Translations under genes and position numbers: made by a program
Part shown: positions 9,933 to 19,589 of the stretch, piece by piece
Layout: every line of letters begins with the position of its first letter
Numbering within the stretch: the first letter of the stretch is position 1
Source: Psychroflexus salarius
GTDB taxonomy: Bacteria > Bacteroidota > Bacteroidia > Flavobacteriales > Flavobacteriaceae
DNA length: 64,000 nucleotides
Reading direction: 5' to 3'
NCBI RefSeq assembly: GCF_900129035.1
Contig: NZ_FQTW01000007.1
Coordinates: forward strand, 54,462 to 118,461
Notes under the pieces: generated by a model
The model's input: the letters and a program-made list of their open reading frames with translations, nothing else
Told to the model about the DNA's origin: nothing
The model's database searches: none

Positions 9933-11099
9933 TTAGGTCGCAGGCTTATAGTTTTTTTGATCGATAATCATTTTTGATAAAATTTCCTTTAAAATTTCTG
10001 AAGTTCCACCACCAATAGGCCCTAATCGACTGTCTCTAGACATTCGTGCAAGTGGGTACTCTTCAATGTAACCATAACCGCCTAAAAATTGAAGGCAATC
10101 ATAAATAACTTCATCAGCAACTTTAGTAGATTTCAATTTAGACATTGTAGCTTCTTTTACAACATACTCACCGGCATCCAAGCGCTTGGTAGTGTTATAA
10201 TTAAAAGTCTTACTGACTTCGACTTCAGTTGCATGCTCCACTAAACGATGGCGTAAGGCTTGAAACTGATTGATTGATTTTCCAAAAGCTTCGCGCTCAC
10301 TCATGTATTGTAAGGTGTATTCAATTGCATACTCAGCTCTAGCATGAGCATTAACACCCATAATAAGGCGCTCTAAAGCAAAATGCTGCATAATATACGG
10401 GAAACCCATGTTCTTTTCTCCCATTATATGTGACTTTGGAATTTTTACATTGTCAAATGAAATTTCAGCCGTATCTGAAGCTCTCCAGCCTAATTTATTA
10501 AGTTTTGTGGCATTAATCCCAGGTGTGTCACGATCAACAATAAATATGCTAATCCCTTTTCCGCCTAATTCTGGAGCCGTTTTGGCTGCTACAACTAAAT
10601 AATCTGAATATACGCCGTTTGTAATAAATGTTTTTGAGCCGTTAAGTACAAAGCCATCTTCAGTCTCTTCGGCAGTAGTTCGCATAGCTGCTACATCAGA
10701 ACCTCCAAAGGGCTCGGTAATACATAAACAACCTATCATTTCACCGGAAATTGATTTAGTCAAGTATTTTTCTTTAATAGCCTCGCTACCTTCTTTATTT
10801 AGGTGCGTCATGGCTAAATAAGCATGTGCCCAAATTGCCGCAGCAAATCCACCGGAATTTATCCGTTGCAATTCTTCTAAAAGGATTACGGTGTAAAACA
10901 AATCTAAGTCCATACCACCGTATTTTTCAGGATAAGCAACACCAAAATAGCCCATTTCTCCAAATTTCTCCCAGATAAAACGTTCTATTGTTCCTTCTTT
11001 CTCCCATTTTTCAAGGTGAGGCACAACTTCTTTTTGTAAGAAATCTCTCAAACTTTCTCTAAATAATTCGTGCTCTTCTGTAAAGTATAATGTGTTCAT
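9933..11099 (-). CDS. Acyl-CoA dehydrogenase family protein
   Basis: 388 residues, full length. FAD-dependent alpha,beta-dehydrogenation of an acyl-CoA passing electrons to ETF. Signatures: CLCITEPFGGSDVAAM and the C-terminal QFLGGYGYIEEYP. The usual catalytic Glu of the medium/short-chain group (in YEGT) is replaced by GGGTSEI; a Glu in FALERL (residue 243) lies where isovaleryl- and long-chain-type enzymes carry their base, so this is an LCAD/IVD-like member. Substrate cannot be assigned. The gene starts 3 nt after the helix-hairpin-helix gene ends and has a terminator downstream. Confidence 0.9.
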   Translation of the reverse strand: MNTLYFTEEHELFRESLRDFLQKEVVPHLEKWEKEGTIERFIWEKFGEMGYFGVAYPEKYGGMDLDLFYTVILLEELQRINSGGFAAAIWAHAYLAMTHLNKEGSEAIKEKYLTKSISGEMIGCLCITEPFGGSDVAAMRTTAEETEDGFVLNGSKTFITNGVYSDYLVVAAKTAPELGGKGISIFIVDRDTPGINATKLNKLGWRASDTAEISFDNVKIPKSHIMGEKNMGFPYIMQHFALERLIMGVNAHARAEYAIEYTLQYMSEREAFGKSINQFQALRHRLVEHATEVEVSKTFNYNTTKRLDAGEYVVKEATMSKLKSTKVADEVIYDCLQFLGGYGYIEEYPLARMSRDSRLGPIGGGTSEILKEILSKMIIDQKNYKPAT

Positions 11100-11102
11100 A
11101 AA

Positions 11103-11984
11103 TTACTGTATATTTAAGTATAATTTTAATTGTGGAATTTTATAAGTCGGAAAATCTTTAATCTTATTAAGTTCATCAAAACTTGAAATCCCTTCTCTTA
11201 ACTTTATAAAGTTGAATATTTTTCTAGCCAATTCGTAATCAAAGTATGGAATTTGCTGAAGTTGAATGATAGAAGCTGTATTAATATCAATTAATTTATT
11301 TTTAGTTGAAGTTTTTACGGTGTAATATTTCATAATTTCGTTTTCAACTTCATAACTTAAACCATAAACATCCTTTAACTGAACATCACCTCTAAAGCCG
11401 TTTAAACGTTCACGCCTCTGGATGATTTTTTTGGCATAATAATCACCAACCCCTTTAATTTTTATTAAATCTTCAATATTTGCTAAGTTCAAATCTTTTT
11501 TTTCATCAAAACTTAATTCTTTTTCAGCAAGCTTTTGATGGTCTATTTGCTTTTGCTGTTGCTCTATAACCCAATCTGGAAATTTAAAATACCCTGAATA
11601 AGTTTTCATCCAATCATCGCTAACGCCAGTTACCTTTTTAAAATCGGCTTTTGAATTAATCCATTGCCCCTTATTTCTGTAAGCTTGTAATTTATCAAAG
11701 GCTTCTGTTGGCATTTTTAAAGAATAAGCTTTATAATCGGTTATAAAATTAGGATTAAACGGATATATTTTGAAAGATTTTTGCTGATTTTGTTTATTTT
11801 TTAACGAATCTACAATTTGAAGTATATTTTGATGTGCAGGTTCATCAATTGTAAAATCAGAAGAATTTTTACTTTGTTTAGCAAAATACACTCCAGTAAT
11901 TAATCCACCGATAAGGATTAATAACGCAAAAATCCCAACTCGATCAGATGTTGTCCAGACCAATTGGGATTTTTGAGGTTTCAT
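11103..11984 (-). CDS. Membrane-anchored helix-hairpin-helix (ComEA-like) protein
   Basis: 293 residues. A single N-terminal transmembrane helix (about residues 16-35) is followed by a linker and repeated HhH DNA-binding motifs: LANIEDLIKIKGVGDYYAKKII, a central VQLKDVYGLSYEVENEI, and INTASIIQLQQIPYFDYELARKI. The arrangement resembles ComEA, the surface DNA receptor of competence systems, but flavobacterial homologues are longer and generally uncharacterised. It sits 11 nt after the AGCS symporter gene and 3 nt before an acyl-CoA dehydrogenase gene. DNA binding is inferred from the motif; a role in DNA uptake is unproven. Confidence 0.8.
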   Translation of the reverse strand: MKPQKSQLVWTTSDRVGIFALLILIGGLITGVYFAKQSKNSSDFTIDEPAHQNILQIVDSLKNKQNQQKSFKIYPFNPNFITDYKAYSLKMPTEAFDKLQAYRNKGQWINSKADFKKVTGVSDDWMKTYSGYFKFPDWVIEQQQKQIDHQKLAEKELSFDEKKDLNLANIEDLIKIKGVGDYYAKKIIQRRERLNGFRGDVQLKDVYGLSYEVENEIMKYYTVKTSTKNKLIDINTASIIQLQQIPYFDYELARKIFNFIKLREGISSFDELNKIKDFPTYKIPQLKLYLNIQ

Positions 11985-11995
11985 AATTTAAAGTA

Positions 11996-14065
11996 TTATC
12001 TCGCGTCTCTACTAAACAATTTTCCTGCTTTTAAATCGGCTACATAGTTTCTTAAATCTTTTCTTACTTCGCCAGATAAAATATATAATCCTATAATATT
12101 AGGGAACGACATCGCTAAAATCATCATATCTGAGAAATCAAGTACGGCGCCTAAACTTACCGAAGCCCCTACAATAACAAATAATAAGAACAGGATTTTA
12201 TATGCTAATTCTGTTTTTTTACCACGGCCAAACACATAAGACCAAGCTCTCATACCATAATAAGACCAAGAAATCATTGTTGAAAATGCGAATAAAAATA
12301 CAGCTAAAGCCAACACATAAGGAAACCAAGAAATAACACTACCAAATGCATTAGTCGTTAATTCAACACCTGAAACACCTTCAACTTCATGCATGCCTGT
12401 AAAAATTAAAACTAAAGCGGTTAGTGTACACACCACAACAGTATCTATAAAAGGTTCAAGTAAAGCCACAAAACCTTCAGAAGGCGGATGATTGGTTTTT
12501 GCAGCTGAGTGAGCAATAGCTGCAGAACCTACACCAGCTTCATTAGAGAATGCTGCTCGTTGAAAACCTACAATTAGAACACCTATAAACCCACCTTTTA
12601 AAGCACTTGGAGAAAATGCGCCGTCGATAATGGCACTAAAGGCAGGACCAATATTTTGAATATTTATACCGATAACAACTAATGCACCTAAAACGTAAAC
12701 AGCGGCCATGACAGGAACAACTTTTCCTGTAACGTTAGCAATAGAATTAATACCTCCAATAATTACCACACCAACTAATACCGCTAAAAAGACACCGAAA
12801 GCAAAACCATTACCTTGTAAAAAAGGGATTTGTTCAGATAGTATGGCAAATGACTGATTCGCTTGAAACATATTACCGCCACCAAAAGAAGCACCAATGG
12901 CAAGTATAGCAAATAAACCTGCTAGAACCTTACCTAACTTACTGAGGTTTTTCTTTTCTAAACCATAACGCAAATAATTCATCGGACCACCAAAAATTCG
13001 ACCTTCTTTATTGATGAATCTGTATTTAACACCTAAGGTACATTCCACAAACTTCGAAGACATACCAAGCAAACCTGCTAAAATCATCCAAAAAGTTGCG
13101 CCTGCACCACCTAAAGATATAGCTACTGCAACACCAGCTATATTACCTAAACCAACAGTTGCAGAAACAGCTGTAGATAATGCTTGAAAATGAGTGATAC
13201 GGCCTGGCGCTTTAGGGTCATCAAATTTACCTTTAGCTAATTGTAGGGCATGTTTAAAACCTCTAACATTAATAAAGCCCATTCTGAATGTAAAAAAGGC
13301 AGCTCCTAAAATTAACCAAACTACAATAAAAGGAATTCCTTTGGTTTGTTGATCACCATTGGGATGTAACAAAGCAACTGGTTCATCATAAATAATACTA
13401 CCAAATTTATGCGCATTTTGTTGAATTACATCCTCAGGATTTTCAGGATTAAAAATGGAAGCACCTTCATCAACTATATATTTAATTTGACCTGAGGCTT
13501 CTGCTTTTACGGTGACATCACCTAAGTCACCACGTGAAATTACCGCAATATCTTGGCCTTTATCAACATGTGCATTTTTTTCGACTAACCATTTTTTTAA
13601 AACAAACTTATTAGTGGTTTCCGCACTCCAGCCTGGTGCAAACATGATTTTTTTATTGGCATAAACAACAGGGTCATAAATACCAATGGCTGCAAATGGA
13701 TCCCAAAACAAAACAGAACCCATTTGGTCTACAATGGGTTTAAAAGTGGAGTTGAAATGTTCTGTAATAGATTCTGAAGGTATTTCTACGGTTACTGTTT
13801 TAGACAATCCTGATGCATCAGAGACAATAATTGTATAAGGCTTACCTTCAACTAAACCCGAGGAAACACTTGAGGACAGTGGTGTTTCTTCATTAGACCA
13901 CTTGTAACTGTAAGGCATTTCGCCACCTGTAACTTTTAATTCAATTTGCCCATCATTAATTTCATCAGATGGGTTAATGGCTTTGGGGGTTACCTTAAGT
14001 TCTTGGGCATAATTGGCAAAACTTAACAAGAAGCTAAATAATACCAATAAATTTCTATAAATCAT
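11996..14065 (-). CDS. AGCS-family sodium:alanine/glycine symporter with periplasmic N-terminal extension
   Basis: 689 residues from ATG 14063-14065, which opens a signal peptide (MIYRNLLVLFSFLLSFANYAQ); an upstream in-frame TTG is rejected. After the signal come an SprB-repeat-like Ig fold (about 20-95, with GGEMPYSYKWSN and YTIIVSDASG) and a biotinyl/lipoyl-type beta region (VEKNAHVDKGQDIAVIS, VKAEASGQIKYIVDEGA). From about residue 245 the AGCS transporter follows, with VSATVGLGNIAGVAVAIS and FSNEAGVGSAAIAHSAA, hallmark sodium and substrate segments. Ordinary AGCS proteins are about 450-500 residues, so the front is a real extension, seen in related flavobacteria. Its role is unknown. Confidence 0.9.
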   Translation of the reverse strand: MIYRNLLVLFSFLLSFANYAQELKVTPKAINPSDEINDGQIELKVTGGEMPYSYKWSNEETPLSSSVSSGLVEGKPYTIIVSDASGLSKTVTVEIPSESITEHFNSTFKPIVDQMGSVLFWDPFAAIGIYDPVVYANKKIMFAPGWSAETTNKFVLKKWLVEKNAHVDKGQDIAVISRGDLGDVTVKAEASGQIKYIVDEGASIFNPENPEDVIQQNAHKFGSIIYDEPVALLHPNGDQQTKGIPFIVVWLILGAAFFTFRMGFINVRGFKHALQLAKGKFDDPKAPGRITHFQALSTAVSATVGLGNIAGVAVAISLGGAGATFWMILAGLLGMSSKFVECTLGVKYRFINKEGRIFGGPMNYLRYGLEKKNLSKLGKVLAGLFAILAIGASFGGGNMFQANQSFAILSEQIPFLQGNGFAFGVFLAVLVGVVIIGGINSIANVTGKVVPVMAAVYVLGALVVIGINIQNIGPAFSAIIDGAFSPSALKGGFIGVLIVGFQRAAFSNEAGVGSAAIAHSAAKTNHPPSEGFVALLEPFIDTVVVCTLTALVLIFTGMHEVEGVSGVELTTNAFGSVISWFPYVLALAVFLFAFSTMISWSYYGMRAWSYVFGRGKKTELAYKILFLLFVIVGASVSLGAVLDFSDMMILAMSFPNIIGLYILSGEVRKDLRNYVADLKAGKLFSRDAR

Positions 14066-14243
14066 GGAGTTTGCATTTTGATTAAAAAGACACCGCAATA
14101 TATAAAAATGTTTGAATTAGTCTACAAAAAATAGGAGTTTATAAAGCTTATGTTAAGAATTTGTTGATACAACTTCAATTATAATTTAGGTATTAATAAA
14201 ACCATGTATATGATTAATATAAAATAAGCGAACTGATTAAAAC

Positions 14244-14471
14244 CTACAAATCAAATACTGACGTGCGCTTGGTGTAAACTAAATCTTTCAATTTCAACCA
14301 AAAAGCCAAGGTTAAATACATCACAAAACCAGCACCAAAAGTGGCAAATGAAGCGTAAATAAAAAATAAACGCACCGATTTAACTTTCATTCCAAGTCGG
14401 TCAGCTAAGCGTGTACTGACGTAGAAACCGTGACGCTCAAAGAAAAATCGAAGCTGCTTAACTAGAGTCAT
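14244..14471 (-). CDS. PspC-domain small membrane protein
   Basis: 75 residues. A short basic N-terminal segment (RHGFYVSTRLADRLGMKVKSVRLFFIYASF) is followed by one hydrophobic helix (about 33-62), the PspC layout. PspC proteins in proteobacteria sense envelope stress with PspB; in Bacteroidota the small versions are uncharacterised. The start overlaps the stop of the DUF2851 gene by 4 nt (ATGA), showing translational coupling. No psp regulon partners are visible nearby. Confidence 0.8.
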   Translation of the reverse strand: MTLVKQLRFFFERHGFYVSTRLADRLGMKVKSVRLFFIYASFATFGAGFVMYLTLAFWLKLKDLVYTKRTSVFDL

Positions 14472-15748
14472 TGTTGCATTAATTTAATTCCAAAATTACA
14501 ATTTAGACAGCGTTTTTGGTCGCAATAGTCCTTTTTTAACGTTAATAAGGCTTGGGTTTCTAAAGCACTACTGATTTGATCTTCAAAACCAATAGCCTTA
14601 AATCTTTTTATAATGCTATTGTGTTCAGGATTAAGACTGCGCACTAAAGCTAGTATTTGTGCCTCGAAGTCTAGTGTTTGCTTAAATTGATAATAAGCAA
14701 ACTGCAATGGAATAATAGCATTTATGGCGCAAAGCTGAACAAAACCGGCACTGAGTTGCTTTGCTGTCGGCTTGCTTTCCTTCCCAAAATTGTAATGCGT
14801 TTTCCAATAAGTTGATACTTCTATTGTAAATATTGATTTTAAATCGGCGAGTCGTTTAACTTTTAAAAGTTGGTTGGCCAAACCTGCATTTTGATGTAAC
14901 AAACCTGCTAATTGCGCTAAACGAATGCTTGGAAAATTAGCTGGTCTTAACCTAAAAAATTCTGCTTTGAAGCCAACTGGTTTAAGCTCGTGCTTTGATT
15001 GTAAAAATTTATAAATTTTCTGCAAATGATTATAATAGTGGTCTTCACACTCAATCTTCAATAAATTAGCTTGCCCCATCAACAGGGCTTCTAGATGGTC
15101 TAATTGACTTTGGTATTGTAAAATAAGTTTGAAGTTTATTGATTGTGCAACAGCTTCAAAGACCTCAGCATTCGCTTTTAAACCAAAACTTTTGGCTAGT
15201 TGCATAAAGCAAATTTGATCCCAATGCTGCTTGGTTTGTTGAATGTAAGCAAAAATGGGTTGTGATTTTCTTGATAAACGCTCAATATATAAACGCTCTA
15301 ACCAAAATTGAATATCAAGCGAATTTAGTTGCCCAACTGAAGTTTCACAAAGAATAAATTTTTGGGGGCGCTGCATAAAGTCTTTATAAGCTTTAACTAG
15401 GTCCTTAGAAACAAAATCTTTTAATTGAAGCGTCGGCAAAACCGATTGGTCTTTTTGAAACACATCAACGTCATGCTCCCAAACCACATGTAAAATTACA
15501 TTATCATAGGCTGAATCGACTTCGTGTTGGTGCGCATACCAATCTGATGACTTGATATGCATTTCTACTTGACCAGCCCAAGTTTGAGGACCTAATCTAA
15601 TTATAGCTTCTTTAAAATCTGGTCCTGAATGCGATTGGTTGTAATTCCCAAATTTAATTACTTCAACCGTTTCACCATTAACAGTCTGAAGATTTAAAAC
15701 TGGAATTTTCTTGAATCGCCAGAGGTAATGAATAAAGTCTTCATTCAT
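14468..15748 (-). CDS. DUF2851 family protein
   Basis: 426 residues, near the usual family length. Begins MNEDFIHYLWRFKKIP and holds SGPDFKEAIIRLGPQTWAGQVEMHI, typical of DUF2851, whose fold is suspected to be nuclease-like (the D..E.Q-type spacing in that segment). It ends in a C-terminal CDQKRCLNCNFG Cys cluster. Function unknown. It overlaps the SGNH hydrolase gene by 8 nt and the PspC gene by 4 nt, so the three genes form one operon. Confidence 0.85.
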   Translation of the reverse strand: MNEDFIHYLWRFKKIPVLNLQTVNGETVEVIKFGNYNQSHSGPDFKEAIIRLGPQTWAGQVEMHIKSSDWYAHQHEVDSAYDNVILHVVWEHDVDVFQKDQSVLPTLQLKDFVSKDLVKAYKDFMQRPQKFILCETSVGQLNSLDIQFWLERLYIERLSRKSQPIFAYIQQTKQHWDQICFMQLAKSFGLKANAEVFEAVAQSINFKLILQYQSQLDHLEALLMGQANLLKIECEDHYYNHLQKIYKFLQSKHELKPVGFKAEFFRLRPANFPSIRLAQLAGLLHQNAGLANQLLKVKRLADLKSIFTIEVSTYWKTHYNFGKESKPTAKQLSAGFVQLCAINAIIPLQFAYYQFKQTLDFEAQILALVRSLNPEHNSIIKRFKAIGFEDQISSALETQALLTLKKDYCDQKRCLNCNFGIKLMQQ

Positions 15749-16415
15749 CTTGTGGTAATTTCTTCAAATAATTATAAACGTCCTCATAGAAATAGTTAAC
15801 CCATTCTGTGTATTGAAGTTGGCTAGGGTGCAACTGATCTTTGGCTAACATTTTAGGCGACTTATTAAGCTCATGTGCCAACTCTAAAATATCATAAAAA
15901 GGGACATTATAAGCTTTACAAACTTGTTGCGCGTAGGCATTATAAGCCTTTAAGTCTGATTTAATATTAGGTTTACCCGCATCAATGGCAAATTTAGTAG
16001 AACTATAGTCAGGAATTCCGACTACAAATACGCCTTGTGACCCTTGTTTTGAAATACTTATCGCTTTTTCGAGAAGCTGTTTGAATTCAACTTCATACTG
16101 CTGAAATGGCTTGCCCTGATATTGATTATTCACACCAATCAATAAAGAAACCACATCAAATGAATTAGGATTTATGTGTTCTTTTTTAATAGCCTCTAAA
16201 AGTTCATCAGTACGCCAACCCGTCACTGCAATAATTTTTGGGTTTTCAACTTTTAAACCATCTGTTTGAAGACGTTGGACTAACTGGTGTGGCCAAGAGT
16301 TTTTTAATTCAACTAACTCACCGATGGTATACGAATCGCCTAAGGCTAAGTAGGAATGTTGTGCTTGCATAAATCCGCTAATTAAAAAGCTTAAAATGAT
16401 AAATGAATTTTTCAC
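15741..16415 (-). CDS. Secreted SGNH/GDSL hydrolase
   Basis: 224 residues with a signal peptide (residues 1-18, ending MQAQ). Block I is LALGDSYTIGE (nucleophile Ser28), block III LLIGVNNQY (Asn), block V DQLHPS with Asp193 and His196, so the full SGNH active site is present. Such enzymes are lipases or esterases or deacetylate carbohydrates; substrate not assignable. First gene of a three-gene operon with DUF2851 and PspC. Confidence 0.88.
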   Translation of the reverse strand: MKNSFIILSFLISGFMQAQHSYLALGDSYTIGELVELKNSWPHQLVQRLQTDGLKVENPKIIAVTGWRTDELLEAIKKEHINPNSFDVVSLLIGVNNQYQGKPFQQYEVEFKQLLEKAISISKQGSQGVFVVGIPDYSSTKFAIDAGKPNIKSDLKAYNAYAQQVCKAYNVPFYDILELAHELNKSPKMLAKDQLHPSQLQYTEWVNYFYEDVYNYLKKLPQDE

Positions 16416-16582
16416 TTTAGATACTGATAAAATAAAATTTTAAACATCTAATTACTTTGAAAGTAAACTCAAAGCAAATTTAATCTTATAAATATAGGTT
16501 TAATTTTAAGACTTATCAAATTTAACGAGATATAGCTAACAACTGAAATTGACAAATATTTAAATTTTCGTGGTTCAAACTG

Positions 16583-17485
16583 CTAAAGTACATCTTTTAA
16601 GGCTGGTTCAAGCTTAGAGAAATCGAATTCAAAACCAGTTGAAATAATACGTTCAGCGCTAACACGTTGACTGGATAAAACTAAAGTAGCACGTTCACCT
16701 AAAGCTAACTTTAAAACAAACGCTGGAACATTAGGCAAAAACAAAGGTTTACTAAGGCATTCAGCTATTTGTTGTGTCATTTTTTTATTTGTTGTTGGGT
16801 TAGGTGCAACAGCATTATACGTCCCAACCAAATGTTGTTGAGCAACATGTTTAAAGATAGCAGCAACATCTTTAAGGTGTATCCAAGACTGCCATTGTAA
16901 ACCTGAAGCTAAAGGCGCTCCGATAAAGTTTTGAACAGGAGATTTTATTTTTTCTAAAGCACCGCCTGATTTAGATAACACAATGCCTATTCTAACTAAA
17001 GCTACATCAATACCAAGCCCTTCAATGGCTTCGGCCTTTTCTTCCCACTGTTTAACCACTTGCGCTAAAAAATCATCCCCTAATTCTTCTGAAAATTCAT
17101 CATGCAATACTGTAAAATCACTTTTATAAATTCCGATGGCGCTCGCAGAAGTGAAATGCTCTACTTGATGATCAAGTTTAGATAAAGTTTTATGAAGTAA
17201 ATCTAAACTATTTATGCGACTATTAATAATGGCGCGTTTATGACTTGGCGTCCAAGATTTAGCAACACTAGCACCTGCTAAGTTAATAAGATGTGTCACG
17301 CCTTCGAATGCTTTTTCATCAATTTCAGCTGTAGAAGGATTCCAATAAAAGCCTTTATATAATTCAAGATTTTCAAGTTTATCACGAGAGGTCGATAAAT
17401 AATGCACCATAATATCAGCAGCATGAAATTGTTTGACCAATTCTTGACCGACCAAACCTGTGGCGCCTGTAATTAAAACTTTCAT
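16583..17485 (-). CDS. TIGR01777 family NAD(P)-binding epimerase-like protein
   Basis: About 300 residues. Starts MKVLITGATGLVGQ with the Rossmann GxxGxxG; an ATG five codons upstream (17500) is in frame but the motif-proximal ATG is favoured. The family marker FYWNPSTAEID and a C-terminal DUF1731 segment (VPAFVLKLALGERATLVLSSQRV) are present. This is an atypical short-chain dehydrogenase (human SDR39U1 relative) with no firmly known substrate. Monocistronic by context. Confidence 0.88.
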   Translation of the reverse strand: MKVLITGATGLVGQELVKQFHAADIMVHYLSTSRDKLENLELYKGFYWNPSTAEIDEKAFEGVTHLINLAGASVAKSWTPSHKRAIINSRINSLDLLHKTLSKLDHQVEHFTSASAIGIYKSDFTVLHDEFSEELGDDFLAQVVKQWEEKAEAIEGLGIDVALVRIGIVLSKSGGALEKIKSPVQNFIGAPLASGLQWQSWIHLKDVAAIFKHVAQQHLVGTYNAVAPNPTTNKKMTQQIAECLSKPLFLPNVPAFVLKLALGERATLVLSSQRVSAERIISTGFEFDFSKLEPALKDVL

Positions 17486-18000
17486 TATTTTTGTTTTCAT
17501 AAAAGTAGTGATTAAACCAAGCTAACGAACTGGTTTTAAAAACGATTTAACAAGAGATTCTAATCGAAGTTTGAATTATGCTAGTGTTCTCGACTCTTCG
17601 TTGTCTTGACTCAATATAAGCAACTTTAACTCCAATAGGTTTGAGTAGTCTGTAGTGGGTGATTAAAAGTTTTGAATTTTGAATTAGAAAATTAAGATTA
17701 CACAATTAACTTGCAAATAGTACTTTGTAGCTGGTAAATAAAGCTTAGTCGATAGAATATAGACTTCAGATTAAAGACTATAGATCAAAGACTGCATTAA
17801 TTCTTTCTTTCATCTTCCTTGAAAACGAAACAACCCCGAAGTCTTGGGACTAATTTCAGGAAATCTTAAACCATAAGGTCCTATCGGAGGCTTACAAAAA
17901 ATCAGTACTGATTGAATTAAGTATGGCCTAGGCATCCCCTAAGTATCCCCTAAGTATCTCCCTATTTAGTTTTTAAAATTAGCGAGGTTGGTATAAGTAA
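17486..18000. other. Gene-free stretch between the epimerase and ilvE, first part
   Basis: No convincing ORF or RNA gene is seen. It holds scattered partial repeat words (GACTATAGATCAAAGACTG near 17785) and at 17919-17962 a short tandem built on a CCCCTAAGTAT word, similar in style to the AAGTATRGCTT tandem at 57450-57490. No promoter is evident. Confidence 0.6.
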
Positions 18001-18424
18001 ATTAACGAATCACGAAACACTGACAACACATAACTGCTATAAGCTATAAGCCGTAAGCAAAATAGCCTAAAGCCTACTGCTTAAAGCTTAGAGCTAACAA
18101 AACGAATTCACGAATCACTGGTCACAGATATTAGATCACAGATTTTAGAAAATAGATCACTGCTAACCGACAACAGAAAACTGATAACTGATAACTGAGA
18201 ACAGATTATTGCTATATGCTATAAGCCATAAGCCGTAAGCTAAAAAGGCCTAAAGCCTATTGCTTAAAGCTTAGAGCTAATAAAATGAATCACGAATCAC
18301 TGATTACAGAAAACCGACAACAGAAAAACGAGAACCGATTTTACTATTACACGACTATACCATTACACTATTCACGGTTAACAACTCACTGACAACCGCT
18401 AACCGACAACTAACAACTATAAAC
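18001..18424. repeat. Intergenic word-repeat array (two direct copies of the TAAGCC/AAAGCCTA module)
   Basis: Two direct copies of a roughly 90-bp module (about 18035-18120 and 18211-18302) run CTATAAGCYATAAGCCGTAAGC, then GCCTAAAGCCTAYTGC, then AAAGCTTAGAGCTAA, then AATCACGAATCACTG. They are followed by AACTGATAACTGA words and, at 18340-18420, ACTATTACAC-type words running right up to the ilvE stop codon. The words are the reverse complement of those in the island at 45721-50482. A third copy is at about 21050-21148; inverted relatives are near 47462 and 57140. Confidence 0.85.
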
Positions 18425-19489
18425 TTAAACCTTATAACGCCATTGATGGGCATCATCAGCACGATTATATTGAATATCTTGTAGTTTATTTTTAAAATGA
18501 GTGGCATAAGGCTGTTCGACTTCAGGAAGATCGTGATAAACACCATCATGCTCAAAACCTTCAACACGAACAACAGTAGCAGCTGTACCAGCACCAAAAA
18601 TTTCTTTTAATTCACCAGACTTAGCGGCTTCTACAATTTGCTTTACAGATACCCGATCAACAATTACCTCAACACCTTCATCTTTGGCCAGTTGAATGAT
18701 ACTTTTTCGCGTTACACCATCTAAAATACGGTCGTTAGTTGGAGCTGTTAATAATTGATTTCCAATTCTAAAAAAGATATTCATGGTACCCGCTTCTTCT
18801 AAATACTCATGCGAACTAGCATCAGTCCAAATAATTTGATCTAAGCCTTTTTCTTTAGCAAGTTTAGTTGGATAAAATTGCGCGCCATAATTACCCGCAG
18901 CTTTAGCAAACCCTACACCGCCATCAGCAGCACGGCTATATTCTTGAGCAAAAACAACTTTTACTGGTTTGTTATAATAGGCTTGAGCTGGACAAGTAAT
19001 AATCATAAAACGGTACTCATTGGCTTCAGAAGCAGACACACCAGCCTCGGTAGCTATCGCAAAAGGACGAATATATAAAGAGTTACCCTTACCTTTTTTA
19101 ACCCAATCTTTATCAAGTTCTAATAAGGTATTTAAACTTTCGAAAAAATAATCTTTTGGAAATTCAGGAATCGCCATTCGTTGGCTTGAAAGATTAATTC
19201 GTTTAAAATTTTCTTCTGGTCTAAATAACCAAACCTGATCATCATCATCTTTAAAAGCTTTCATCCCTTCAAACACCGCTTGACCGTAATGAAAAACTTT
19301 AGCCGAAGGTTGAAACGTCATCGGACCATAAGGTACAATTTTAGGTTGCTGCCATTCACCATCAATAAAATCACAGTACATCATATGGTCAGCATACTGT
19401 TTTCCAAATTGTAAGTTATCAAAATCGACTTCATTAATTCTAGTCTTTGCAACTGTTTGAATATCTAAAATAGAAGTTTTTGCGTCCAT
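18425..19489 (-). CDS. ilvE: Branched-chain amino acid aminotransferase
   Basis: 354 residues, class IV PLP aminotransferase of the larger type. PLP lysine is Lys196 in GFAKAAGNYGAQF; other signatures are KVFHYGQAVFEGMKAF, SLYIRPFAIATE and EYLEEAGTMNIFF. It interconverts Val, Leu and Ile with their 2-oxo acids. Divergent from the DUF4920 gene. A TACATTTG (-7-like) element lies about 15-25 nt upstream but I found no matching -33 box. The word-repeat array begins immediately after the stop codon. Confidence 0.95.
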   Translation of the reverse strand: MDAKTSILDIQTVAKTRINEVDFDNLQFGKQYADHMMYCDFIDGEWQQPKIVPYGPMTFQPSAKVFHYGQAVFEGMKAFKDDDDQVWLFRPEENFKRINLSSQRMAIPEFPKDYFFESLNTLLELDKDWVKKGKGNSLYIRPFAIATEAGVSASEANEYRFMIITCPAQAYYNKPVKVVFAQEYSRAADGGVGFAKAAGNYGAQFYPTKLAKEKGLDQIIWTDASSHEYLEEAGTMNIFFRIGNQLLTAPTNDRILDGVTRKSIIQLAKDEGVEVIVDRVSVKQIVEAAKSGELKEIFGAGTAATVVRVEGFEHDGVYHDLPEVEQPYATHFKNKLQDIQYNRADDAHQWRYKV

Positions 19490-19589
19490 GTCATCTTATT
19501 TTTTGCAAATGTACTAAATTTGCTGATGATTTAAATCGACATATTATTAACTTTGTCCTAAATTAAGGCAAATAAATTAGATTATTATC

